Source of the DNA: a virus
Reading direction: 5' to 3' (one strand)
Length of the DNA stretch: 45,108 nucleotides
Virus record (IMG/VR): IMGVR_UViG_3300036669_000019
Span: 1-45,108 of that record
Shown: one piece after another, positions 31,812 to 41,424 of the stretch
How the letters are laid out: each line of letters opens with the position of its first letter
Numbering within the stretch: the first letter of the stretch is position 1
Notes under the pieces: generated by a model
Told to the model about the DNA's origin: nothing
The model's database searches: none
Seen by the model: only the letters and a program-made list of their open reading frames with translations
Program-made: the position numbers and the translations under genes

Positions 31812-34389
31812 GTTAAATGATGATTATTTGAATAATGATAAATATATAGCACATACATCATCTTATAAGAAAAGTGAGACATTAAAAGAACACCTAGATA
31901 ACGTTTTAGGTGTTTCTTTTGATTTATATAACACTTATAATATGGATATTGTATTGAATAATATAATAAATAAAATAAATCCAAGTTGGGTTGATGTCAT
32001 CAAAGATCTTTTTTTCTCAACTATATATCTACATGACTATGGGAAAATAAACCCAATGTTTCAGACTAAGTTAGGAAATTCTGCATTTGACTACCAAGTC
32101 AGTGGTAAAAACACACCAAGTTCAATAAAATCAGATAGTGGACACTCAATAATAAGTGTTATTGTTTTTATTGATTATTTTTTCGATAAGTACAAAGATG
32201 AAAGTAAATATGGAAACGCTCTAGACTCTATCATAGTTAAGTTTTCTATGAATATTTTAAAACACCATTCATCTTATATCGATGTCTTTAATGAGGAGAC
32301 ACCTAACTATGATAGATTCAAAACAGCATTTGAGATATTAAGCACAATAGGGTATGAATTTAAAACGCCTGATTTTGAATTTTCTATATTGAAAACTTTT
32401 ATAGGGTTAATAGATTGCTCTAATGAGGAAAATGAGTATATGTTCTATTTGCTTAGACTAAACTATGGAATGCTCACAAAAAGCGATTATATAGCCACCA
32501 CCAACTATATGAACGGTTATAAACATATAGAAAATATAGTTAGTACCGATGATATTAAAGATAAATTCTGGAAAAAAGACAAATTTAAAGATGGTAGTGA
32601 TAACTTCAATTCGAAAATAGACTTAACCACTCTAGATAAAATAAGCAAGACAAGGAGTAATGATAACTTAAATAATCTAAGGTGTCATATGTTATCAGAG
32701 TCTTTATCAACACTAAAAAGTAACATTAAAGAGAATGTATTTTTTCTAGAATGTCCTACTGGTGGTGGTAAAACTAATATTTCGTTTGCCATCATTGATT
32801 CTTTGATTGGTGAATTTGATTTTAAAAAAGTCTTCTATGTATTCCCCTTTAATAAACTTAGTGAACAAACTGAAGAATCTTTTATAAACACCTTTCATCT
32901 TAACCAAAATAAAGTTGTATCTTTGTCTTATGACTCTTATAAAGAGTTAGATGAGACTGTCGTAAATAAGGAAAGTAGTTCATATTCGACAGATACTGTT
33001 AATATGATGAATAATACATTTATGAACTTTCCATATTTACTCATGTCTAATATAAGGTTCTTTGACATGTTGAAAAATAATTCAAAAAAGAGTATGTATA
33101 ATCTACACACTCTATGTAATTCAGTTGTTATTATTGATGAAATACAAGCTTATGACCCATTATTGTGGTCTAAGCTTGTATATTTCATTGATGAGTATGC
33201 TTCTTTATTTAATATAAAGTTTATTATTATGTCTGCGACACTTCCTAAAATAGATACTTTGTTAAAGGAAGATAAAAAGTTTGTAAACTTAATAAGTGAT
33301 AGAAAAAAGTACTTTTTAAATAATAATTTTAAAAGTCGAGTTAGATTTGATGGATCATATTTAAATGAAAAAATGACATCGAGTAGATTAAAAGATTTAG
33401 TTATAGACATTTCTGAAAAATACTATGAAGAGAATGAGACTTCTTATACAATTGTTGAATTTATTTATAAAAAAAGTGCAGGTGAGTTTGTAAATAATTA
33501 TTCAGATCGTTTTAAAAAATATGGATACGAAGTTATGCTTCTATCATCAACAACACTAAAAAGTAAATCTTTTAGAATAATAAAGGATATAAAAACAAAA
33601 AGGTATAAAAAAGTTATATTAGTATGTACACAGACTATTGAAGCTGGTGTTGATATAGATATGGACAATGGGTTTAAAGACACAAGTGTTATAGATTCAG
33701 AAGAACAACTAGCTGGTAGAATAAACAGAAATGCTAGCAAATCTAATAATGTTCTTTACTTAGTCAACTTTGGGAATAAGTTTATTTACAAAACAGATTT
33801 AAGGTATGATGTATTCCCTGAATATGATGATAAATATATACAAGTTCTTAATAGAAAAGACTTTGAAAGTGTTTATGGTAAGATAATGTGTAAGATTAAC
33901 GATAAAGATTCTGGTAATAGCGAAAAGAGTTTAAGTGTTTATATGAGACATTTCAAGAAATTGAACTTTGGTGATATAAATAGAGAAATGGAACTTATTG
34001 ATACATCAGTCAAAAATATGACTATTTTCATACCTATGAAATTACCAATGGATGATGTCAAGCTAGTGATAAAAAACACTTCTAAAATTAAAGGGTTTAT
34101 AATAAATAATCATTTAGATGGTGAAAAGGTATGGGATGAATACCAAACACTTATAAATGCTAAAAGATTTTTAGATATTAAAAAATTACAGAATATAGTT
34201 TCTTTATTTACAACTAATTTATTTATGAGTAAAAATATTGTTAATAACATAACACCTCATCTAGAAGGTGGTGAAGATGATATTATTAAGAAATTAATTA
34301 GCTTAGATTTATATGACTATGATAATGGGTTCGATAATTTAGTATATATCGATAATAGAGATAACGTTGGATTTAATCTAATCGGATAG
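31780..34389 (+). CDS. cas3: Cas3 HD nuclease-helicase
   Basis: An 869-residue Cas3 with intact HD nuclease and SF2 helicase domains, the effector that degrades DNA marked by Cascade. HD domain: EHLDNV (His38), LHDYGK (His85-Asp86), SGHSII (His122) and KHHSS (His162-163). Helicase: Walker A CPTGGGKT (residues 325-332), DEIQ (453-456), SAT (485-487), TQTIEAGVDIDMD (from 618) and QLAGRINR (643-650). All key residues are present, so it should be active. The first ATG lies inside cas5; an ATG at 31792 is equally plausible and removes four residues. The HD-to-helicase order and length are typical of type I-B. Confidence 0.95.
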   Translation: MIQRMQFVYTKLNDDYLNNDKYIAHTSSYKKSETLKEHLDNVLGVSFDLYNTYNMDIVLNNIINKINPSWVDVIKDLFFSTIYLHDYGKINPMFQTKLGNSAFDYQVSGKNTPSSIKSDSGHSIISVIVFIDYFFDKYKDESKYGNALDSIIVKFSMNILKHHSSYIDVFNEETPNYDRFKTAFEILSTIGYEFKTPDFEFSILKTFIGLIDCSNEENEYMFYLLRLNYGMLTKSDYIATTNYMNGYKHIENIVSTDDIKDKFWKKDKFKDGSDNFNSKIDLTTLDKISKTRSNDNLNNLRCHMLSESLSTLKSNIKENVFFLECPTGGGKTNISFAIIDSLIGEFDFKKVFYVFPFNKLSEQTEESFINTFHLNQNKVVSLSYDSYKELDETVVNKESSSYSTDTVNMMNNTFMNFPYLLMSNIRFFDMLKNNSKKSMYNLHTLCNSVVIIDEIQAYDPLLWSKLVYFIDEYASLFNIKFIIMSATLPKIDTLLKEDKKFVNLISDRKKYFLNNNFKSRVRFDGSYLNEKMTSSRLKDLVIDISEKYYEENETSYTIVEFIYKKSAGEFVNNYSDRFKKYGYEVMLLSSTTLKSKSFRIIKDIKTKRYKKVILVCTQTIEAGVDIDMDNGFKDTSVIDSEEQLAGRINRNASKSNNVLYLVNFGNKFIYKTDLRYDVFPEYDDKYIQVLNRKDFESVYGKIMCKINDKDSGNSEKSLSVYMRHFKKLNFGDINREMELIDTSVKNMTIFIPMKLPMDDVKLVIKNTSKIKGFIINNHLDGEKVWDEYQTLINAKRFLDIKKLQNIVSLFTTNLFMSKNIVNNITPHLEGGEDDIIKKLISLDLYDYDNGFDNLVYIDNRDNVGFNLIG

Positions 34390-34443
34390 ATGCGAACATA
34401 TATTATGTGGAGAAAAGTATAAATCTTTAAAAATCGATTGGTA

Positions 34444-34707
34444 ATGAGAATAATATTAGTATATGATATATCAAATCACAAAAATTCAAAAGTAATGAAA
34501 TTATGTCAGATGTGCTTAAACCATGTTCAGAATTCAGTTTTTGAAGGCAAACTTACAGTATCATATCTTAAAGAGTTAATTGAAAAATTGAGGAAGATAA
34601 TAAATAAAGAGAAAGATAGTATATTAATATATACTATCAGTAATCCTAAGTGGATGAATAAAGAAATAATAGGCATTGAAAAAAATGAAATATCTAATTT
34701 TTTATAA
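34444..34707 (+). CDS. cas2: Cas2 (adaptation subunit without Cas1)
   Basis: An 87-residue Cas2 from the ATG at 34444; the frame could start at the TTG at 34438. MRIILVYDISNHKNSKVMKLCQ carries the first strand with the conserved Asp of the Cas2 ferredoxin fold, and HVQNSVFEGKL is the family's hallmark second motif. Cas2 normally bridges Cas1 dimers during spacer integration. In standard type I-B loci the order is cas3-cas4-cas1-cas2; here cas2 follows cas3 after 54 bases and cas4/cas1 are missing. It sits 79 bases from the first repeat, the expected place next to the leader. Confidence 0.88.
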   Translation: MRIILVYDISNHKNSKVMKLCQMCLNHVQNSVFEGKLTVSYLKELIEKLRKIINKEKDSILIYTISNPKWMNKEIIGIEKNEISNFL

Positions 34708-34786
34708 AAATACCTTATCTACGCCTCCCTACATTTTTTTAATAAATTCGTTTGTAATATGTTGTATATCAGTGTGTTACATAAGG
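34708..34786 (+). promoter_or_regulatory. CRISPR leader region
   Basis: A 79-base A+T-rich stretch between the cas2 stop and the first perfect repeat, with an oligo-T tract. Degenerate repeats lie at the opposite end of the array, so this is the leader side. No clear promoter match was found within it. Confidence 0.6.
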
Positions 34787-37700
34787 GTATAATCCTAGCC
34801 ATAATGGCGTTAAAATCAACAATCAATCTGGACAAATTACGAATAACACTATAGTATAATCCTAGCCATAATGGCGTTAAAATTGTAAACGCTATAAAGT
34901 AATGAATATTATCTATCTACTTGTATAATCCTAGCCATAATGGCGTTAAAATTATAAGTCTCAAAGCGAGAAGATGGCAACAATTAAAGTATAATCCTAG
35001 CCATAATGGCGTTAAAATAAGGGTTTCTTTTCGACTAAAAAACTCGAAATAAAAGTATAATCCTAGCCATAATGGCGTTAAAATTTAGAAGCTTTTCGAC
35101 TTACTTCTAATACATAAGTACGTATAATCCTAGCCATAATGGCGTTAAAATAATATTCAATGAAATAATGAAGATAAGAATTACCTCGTATAATCCTAGC
35201 CATAATGGCGTTAAAATAATGGGGAAACCTGTTGTGAGAATCCTTGCGTATTGTATAATCCTAGCCATAATGGCGTTAAAATTCGTAAATCGTGATAGTA
35301 AAAGAGTATAAGAACGGTGTATAATCCTAGCCATAATGGCGTTAAAATTTCGTTTATGAAAGCACAGGAACAATAACAAGATTGTATAATCCTAGCCATA
35401 ATGGCGTTAAAATTAAAGAAGTTAGCTTGGAAGAAATAGCCTTAGCAGCAGTATAATCCTAGCCATAATGGCGTTAAAATCCTGAATTAAAGTTAATCTG
35501 TGTAGGACTTACAGTAGTATAATCCTATCCATAATGGCGTTAAAATTAATCACGTGTGCTTGTTCCCACTTTTCTTTCTTGGGTATAATCCTAGCCATAA
35601 TGGCGTTAAAATGTTACAAAAAACCACTGGCTATACACTAAATGGTTTCGTATAATCCTAGCCATAATGGCGTTAAAATAAGTGTTTAACTTGATTTGAT
35701 TCAATTCAGCTTCTTGTATAATCCTAGCCATAATGGCGTTAAAATTTGTCTTTCCTGTCCCTGTTTCGGCTTGTAAAACTAGTATAATCCTAGCCATAAT
35801 GGCGTTAAAATTAATAGGTGAGTTTGAAAAACAATGGTGTGTAAATGTATAATCCTAGCCATAATGGCGTTAAAATTAATAGGTGAGTTTGAAAAACAAT
35901 GGTGTGTAAATGTATAATCCTAGCCATAATGGCGTTAAAATAGTTGTGTTTGAACTAACATTTACATTAAAATTACGTATAATCCTAGCCATAATGGCGT
36001 TAAAATTCATAGTAAGAATGGATTAGTTAACCAGGATGCTGTTGTATAATCCTAGCCATAATGGCGTTAAAATTGGTTAACCTATCAAACTCATACTTTG
36101 TTATAGATTGTATAATCCTAGCCATAATGGCGTTAAAATAACATAGACTGCATAGTGGTTACACTACTTACATCCCGTACAATCCTAGCCATAATGGCGT
36201 TAAAATTTAGATAAAATAAAAGTACCAAGTAACTATGACCTCGTATAATCCTAGCCATAATGGCGTTAAAATAAGTTATCAACTGCAATCACTCTATATT
36301 TGTATTGTGTATAATCCTAGCCATAATGGCGTTAAAATCTTGTTTATGTATTTCTTTAGCATAATTCATCGACTTGTATAATCCTAGCCATAATGGCGTT
36401 AAAATATCTCTTAATTCATGGGACGTAAGTAACGTGACAAACATGTATAATCCTAGCCATAATGGCGTTAAAATTGGAATTGATGGGGACTATTTTCTAA
36501 AATTCACTGGTATAATCCTAGCCATAATGGCGTTAAAATATGACATTAGCATTAGTTGCTCTAGGATTAGGTTATGTATAATCCTAGCCATAATGGCGTT
36601 AAAATCTTGTAAAAAAGGGGATATTTTTAAAAATAATGATAGTATAATCCTAGCCATAATGGCGTTAAAATCTAATGAACGCAGCTGTTCTGGTTGATAG
36701 AATACCTTGTATAATCCTAGCCATAATGGCGTTAAAATTTTCTTTTGTTTGCATATTTAATTTTTTTGTTTTTAGTATAATCCTAGCCATAATTGCGTTA
36801 AAATATAGAAGAAAATATGATAGAAACTAAAAACAAAGGAGAGTATAATCCTAGCCATAATGGCGTTAAAATTTTAGCTTGCTTTCCTTTCCCTTGTTTG
36901 TGAGTTTCGTATAATCCTAGCCATAATGGCGTTAAAATTTAGATTAATTAACTACATTTCTGTAGTTTAAAGAGGGTATAATCCTAGCCATAATGGCGTT
37001 AAAATCCCACAACTTATTATTTTGAGAGTAAAGGGAAAAATAGTATAATCCTAGCCATAATGGCGTTAAAATGCGGTTGCAGATGGCATTGTTTTTTTTG
37101 GAAGTTACGTATAATCCTAGCCATAATGGCGTTAAAATTAATATTAAGGACTGCTGAAAGTTGACCCATTGCCATGTATAATCCTAGCCATAATGGCGTT
37201 AAAATTTTCTTTTGTTTGCATATTTAATTTTTTTGTTTTTGTATAATCCTAGCCATAATGGCGTTAAAATACGATATATGATATTTTGAATGAAGATGAT
37301 GAACTGTATAATCCTAGCCATAATGGCGTTAAAATCATCGATGGCTCACTGAAGTTTATCCTGAGCTTGACGAGTATAATCCTAGCCATAATGGCGTTAA
37401 AATCCTTTTTTATAGGTTCTATATTTTTTAAATTTCTCCGTATAATCCTAGCCACAATGGCGTTAAAATGTCGTTTTTTATAAGTTTGAACCTTTTTTTC
37501 AACTTGTATAATCCTAGCCATAATGGCGTTAAAATTTTGAATAGGTAGCCTTCACTATATAAAATTCTACATGTATAATCCTAGCCATAATGGCGTTAAA
37601 ATTATCCAAAAAACTGGAATAGAAATATATCACGTACCAGTATAATCCTAGCCATAATGGCGTTAAAATACAGGTGGTTCGTCCTATACAATTACTGGCA

Positions 37701-37802
37701 CAACACAGTATAATCCTAGCCATAATGGCGTTAAAATACTGGTTATGGTAAGACTATGATGGGACTTCTGTGGTATAATCCTAGCCATGATGGCATTGAT
37801 AC
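34787..37802 (+). CRISPR. CRISPR array, leader-side block of 46 repeats
   Basis: Forty-six 30-bp repeats that begin GTATAATCCTAGCC and end ATAATGGCGTTAAAAT, with spacers of about 35-39 bases. The 8-base 3' part GTTAAAAT would be the crRNA 5' handle after Cas6 cutting; GCC/GGC gives only a weak hairpin, as usual for type I-B. Single-base variants occur (for example CTATCC at 35517, GTACAATCC at 36177, AATTGCG near 36790, CCACAATGG at 37440). The last repeat (37773-37802) is clearly decayed (CCATGATGGCATTGAT). Two spacers occur twice: 35812-35846 with 35877-35911 (adjacent), and 36739-36774 with 37206-37240. Confidence 0.98.
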
Positions 37803-37836
37803 TTGTTTACATTAGATACACACTTAGAGAGTTATT

Positions 37837-37869
37837 GCATATGTTTTTAAATATGATGGTGTTAATATA
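37837..37869 (+). repeat. ghost CRISPR repeat
   Basis: The segment ending TATGATGGTGTTAATAT matches the repeat's 3' half at 13 of 17 bases. It sits where a repeat is expected: the distance from 37773 to 37904 is 131 bases, two array units. It is flanked by two spacer-length segments. Confidence 0.55.
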
Positions 37870-37903
37870 ATATAATTTTATATCTTTGTATAAGTTGTAA
37901 CGA

Positions 37904-38663
37904 GTATAATCCTAGCCATAATGGCGTTAAAATTCAACTCCTTCTACTTTTTGTAGCATTTTCCATGGGGTATAATCCTAGCCATAATGGCGTTAAAATC
38001 GTAGTAGAATTTACAGGTATAAAGAAAAAGGTCTTAGTATAATCCTAGCCACAATGGCGTTAAAATAGAATTAAAATAAGGAGTAAAAGAATAATCTCCA
38101 AAAGGTATAATCCTAGCCACAATGGCGTTAAAATGTGAAGTAGATGTAAACATACTTGGTCATATTTTTAAGTATAATCCTAGCCATAATGGCGTTAAAA
38201 TGGTTAAAAGAGAATATATAACAAGGTTTCATTCATATATAATCCTAGCCATAATGGCGTTAAAATCCATTTGTGTTGGAGGTTTAGATAAAATCCATGA
38301 GTATAATCCTAGCCATAATGGCGTTAAAATGTTGTTAAGAAATAAGCTATTGAGTATTTATATATCTCGTATAATCCTAGCCATAATGGCGTTAAAATCT
38401 AAAAGTAATTTAGATACATTATACTCTGAAATGCTTATAATCCTAGCCATAATGGCGTTAAAATCATAAAGAACTCTAAACGTAAATTGATAGAAAGGCT
38501 TGTATAATCCTAGCCATAATGGCGTTAAAATTCGAATAAAACAAATGACGTTTATTTAAATGAGGAGGGTATAATCCTAGCCATAATGGCGTTAAAATTA
38601 TAAAATGCGACTTTGTCTTTACTGACATCCTCAGTATAATCCTAGCCATAATGGCATTATATT
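37904..38663 (+). CRISPR. CRISPR array, distal block of 12 repeats
   Basis: Twelve repeats of the same family, beyond the decayed zone. Variants are more frequent here: CCACAATGG at 38037 and 38105, and changed first bases at about 38237 (ATATAATCC) and 38434 (CTTATAATCC). The final repeat (38634-38663) is truncated or decayed (ATGGCATTATAT), as expected for the trailer end. Open frames across both blocks come from the repeat itself and are not genes. Confidence 0.97.
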
Positions 38664-38719
38664 TACTAGCTATCAATCTATATTAAGGCTATTAAAGACA
38701 ATTGAATAGATTATTTAAT

Positions 38720-38778
38720 AAGTGTTCATTATTTTATCCTGTTCAGTGACACTGAACACTTTAAAATAATGAACACTT
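38720..38778. repeat. nested inverted repeat after the array
   Basis: Outer arms of 17 bp (AAGTGTTCATTATTTTA at 38720-38736, complement at 38762-38778) enclose an inner 19-base palindrome (TGTTCAGTGACACTGAACA, 38740-38758). TGTTCA thus occurs in four half-sites. There is no T-run, so it is not a classic terminator. It could stop array transcription, bind a regulator, or form a cruciform. Confidence 0.8.
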
Positions 38779-38805
38779 TAAAACAACTTAATTAGAGCAA
38801 CTACC

Positions 38806-38818
38806 ATTTAATATATAT
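38806..38818 (+). promoter_or_regulatory. candidate phage promoter element
   Basis: ATTTAATATATAT, 17 bases before the ATG at 38836, opening the structural gene pair behind the CRISPR array. Confidence 0.45.
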
Positions 38819-38835
38819 GTAAAACAATTACATTA

Positions 38836-40776
38836 ATGGCTAAAATCTCTAAATTTGTAAAATTAAATAAAGATATATTATTAGAATATATTTATAATGA
38901 TGCTAACCTACTGAGTGAACCATATAACATATTGGTTAACTCAAAAGATAGGACAACTGGATATTTTTCAACAAGTACATCATCCACTAGCAATACAAAA
39001 ACAAATCAATTATTTAGACTAGATCCAATAGAATCTAAATGGGGTAAGGTAGATGAAAGTAATTATACATTTTTACAAGAAAAAAACTATACTGCATCCT
39101 CACCACTAAGACATGATACAGTTAAAATACATTTACCTATAAATTGGACATTTGGACAATACTTAGGATTTTATGTTAGAATATATGCATTTGATAGGTT
39201 AAATCAAACACAACATGATTTATCAAATTTCTATTTTGATATGACAGATGTTGAACAACAGTATTTACTTAATTTTTCATCACCACCACTTTTATTCCAA
39301 GAGAAACTTTGGGGTAAGAATATTGTATTAGATATACCAGCTTTAAGTGAGGTTTCTACACAATTAACAAATCAAGAACCAACTGAAAATAGTCTTAACT
39401 CTGTTCTTACTAATGGTCTTGGTTTAAATATAAATTCCCCTGTATTTATAGATTTTCATTTTATAAATAAAACTCAGAGAATAAATCAAATAAAGACATA
39501 TTTATTAGAAAGTGCAATTACTACAACAATTCCACAGACACCAGAATTTGAAAAACTAGGTCTTAAAATAGAAAACTCCCCTAATGGTGACTTTTTTGAG
39601 ATTTATGGAACATACAATGGTAATATAGCTGAATTTAAAAGGTTTATAGATGATGCAATACCATTGGGTAACAGATACTATGTACAATACAATATAACGA
39701 TATATGAGCAAAATATAAGGGGCAAAACAACTACTATAACACTTACTAATAACTTCAATGAGACTGTTGAATATAGACCTATTATAAAGTACTCAACCAC
39801 GACTGCTATTATAGATGTAGAACTTAGACTTATAGACTCTGTTGACCAGTCTTATATAATAAGAAGGGCATCATATGGTATGTTACAAGATGAGGTATCT
39901 AAGTATTCTCTTAGAATGACTAAAATAAATATAGCTAATGCATCCAAGCCAAAGGTGTATAATATAAAATCTTCAATAAATCCAGATTTAGTTGGGGTTG
40001 CTAACTCTTTTGGTGTTATACCAATAAACAACACTCCTAAATCACCTATTAGACCTAGAATAACACTAGATGAATTAAATTCAAATAATAACAATGGTGG
40101 CAATAGTGGCGTTATTGTAGAACAAGTTAAAGTACCATTCCCTGTTTTGGTAGATAGGTTTAATATAATGGCTAAATCAGAAAGTTCAGTATTGGACGAA
40201 AGTAGGTTCTATGGATTTGGTAAAATACAAATACTTTTATATCCGTTTGATAATGTAATATCATTCACAATAGCTTCTGGTACTAATGAAAAACCAAAAT
40301 ACCTAGATTTAACAGGTTATTCTGAAATTCTATTTACCATAAAGAACGACAAAACATCAATATCATTCTCTCCTTTTATAGAATCTGGTGAAGTAGACCT
40401 AGCAAATGGTATAGTTGTATTTAAAATAACACAAGGTAAATTCAGTCAAATAAAACAAATATTTACTAGTGGTATAAACGTTTTTTATATAACTGGTACT
40501 AATTCATCAACTACTTCAGTTGTCTATACTGGGTTGTTTAAAATATATGATGATATGAACAATGTTGGGGAATTAAATGATGATATAGAAAATGGTGGAG
40601 TAGAACAAGATGTTGTAACTGAACCAGAGAAGGAAACTGCAATAGTAACTAGAAGAGTTATTAGTGATGGTAATAGACCAATTAAAAAGTCTAGTTCTGC
40701 TAATACACCCAATACTAATAGCAGACCAAATGATGTTAGATTTAGGGATTCTGGTGATGATATATTCAATGAATAA
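38836..40776 (+). CDS. putative virion (tail/baseplate) structural protein
   Basis: A 646-residue protein that I cannot assign to a named family. It is beta-rich throughout, with segments such as HDTVKIHLPINWTFGQYLGFYVRIY, FIDFHFINKTQRI and YYVQYNITIYEQNIRGKTTTI. It has an Asn/Gly-rich linker (NSNNNNGGNSG, about residue 417) and a disordered C-terminus rich in Ser/Asn/Pro. There is no signal peptide or membrane segment. Size, composition, its own late-type promoter element and the following tube-like gene suggest a tail or baseplate component. Confidence 0.6.
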   Translation: MAKISKFVKLNKDILLEYIYNDANLLSEPYNILVNSKDRTTGYFSTSTSSTSNTKTNQLFRLDPIESKWGKVDESNYTFLQEKNYTASSPLRHDTVKIHLPINWTFGQYLGFYVRIYAFDRLNQTQHDLSNFYFDMTDVEQQYLLNFSSPPLLFQEKLWGKNIVLDIPALSEVSTQLTNQEPTENSLNSVLTNGLGLNINSPVFIDFHFINKTQRINQIKTYLLESAITTTIPQTPEFEKLGLKIENSPNGDFFEIYGTYNGNIAEFKRFIDDAIPLGNRYYVQYNITIYEQNIRGKTTTITLTNNFNETVEYRPIIKYSTTTAIIDVELRLIDSVDQSYIIRRASYGMLQDEVSKYSLRMTKINIANASKPKVYNIKSSINPDLVGVANSFGVIPINNTPKSPIRPRITLDELNSNNNNGGNSGVIVEQVKVPFPVLVDRFNIMAKSESSVLDESRFYGFGKIQILLYPFDNVISFTIASGTNEKPKYLDLTGYSEILFTIKNDKTSISFSPFIESGEVDLANGIVVFKITQGKFSQIKQIFTSGINVFYITGTNSSTTSVVYTGLFKIYDDMNNVGELNDDIENGGVEQDVVTEPEKETAIVTRRVISDGNRPIKKSSSANTPNTNSRPNDVRFRDSGDDIFNE

Positions 40777-40790
40777 GAGATTTTCATAAG

Positions 40791-40801
40791 TTAATATATA
40801 C
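40791..40801 (+). promoter_or_regulatory. candidate phage promoter element
   Basis: TTAATATATAC followed by CTATAAATAC, 20 bases before the ATG at 40821. The second part contains TATAAATA, the T4 late-promoter box, which may be coincidental in such A+T-rich DNA. Confidence 0.4.
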
Positions 40802-40820
40802 TATAAATACATATAATTGA

Positions 40821-41420
40821 ATGAGACTTAGTTCGCAATCATCACAGTTCATATTTAACCTACCACAATCATTCCTTCCAAATGAATTGATAGAGAGTTA
40901 TCAACCTATATTGGAAAAAAACTGGGTTCAGTATGAAAACGTCATAGACTATATAAATTCCACAATCTTGTCAGTGAATTTTCCAGGTATATCTTTTGAT
41001 ATGCCAGAGCAGATAAGAATGAGGGGTAAGAAAAGAAATTTCAAACCTTCTAAGAATCCACAAGATATAGTATCTACTAGAGAACTTCAAATAACTTTTA
41101 GATCAGTTGATGCTTATCTTAATTATTGGCTATTATTTGATATTATAAACAAGCATTATATAGATGTTGAGAATTCTTTTCTGGATCCATTTACTATAAC
41201 ATCATTGGACATACACAGAGATGCTATATACATAATTAAATTTGGTGAGATAATTCTTAGGAGTTTATCAGATGTCAATTTCAATTACTCCCAACAAAGA
41301 GTTACTGGTAAAGAATTTACACTAACGTTTAGTTTCAACTTCTATGACATAGAATTTTTATTAGATAAGAGTAAGGTATTAGAGACAAAGAATATTACTA
41401 CTATAATACAAAAAATATAA
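40821..41420 (+). CDS. putative tail tube-like structural protein
   Basis: A 199-residue protein. The N-terminus SSQSSQFIFNLPQSFLP, the strands ITFRSVDAYLNYWLLFDIIN and the C-terminal EFTLTFSFNFYDIEFLLD resemble the beta-barrel layout of tail tube or baseplate tube-initiator proteins (T4 gp19/gp54 type), but no decisive motif is visible. It follows the large structural gene by 44 bases with a promoter element between, and precedes the 92-residue gene by 4 bases. Confidence 0.5.
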   Translation: MRLSSQSSQFIFNLPQSFLPNELIESYQPILEKNWVQYENVIDYINSTILSVNFPGISFDMPEQIRMRGKKRNFKPSKNPQDIVSTRELQITFRSVDAYLNYWLLFDIINKHYIDVENSFLDPFTITSLDIHRDAIYIIKFGEIILRSLSDVNFNYSQQRVTGKEFTLTFSFNFYDIEFLLDKSKVLETKNITTIIQKI

Positions 41421-41424
41421 CTAT

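Noticed and set aside
35107-38676. Open reading frames of about 60-115 codons on both strands inside the CRISPR array (repeated NAIMARII, LTPLWLGLY, ILAIMALK peptides)
   Set aside because: They are translations of the CRISPR repeat; the periodic peptides follow the repeat unit and have no independent coding evidence.
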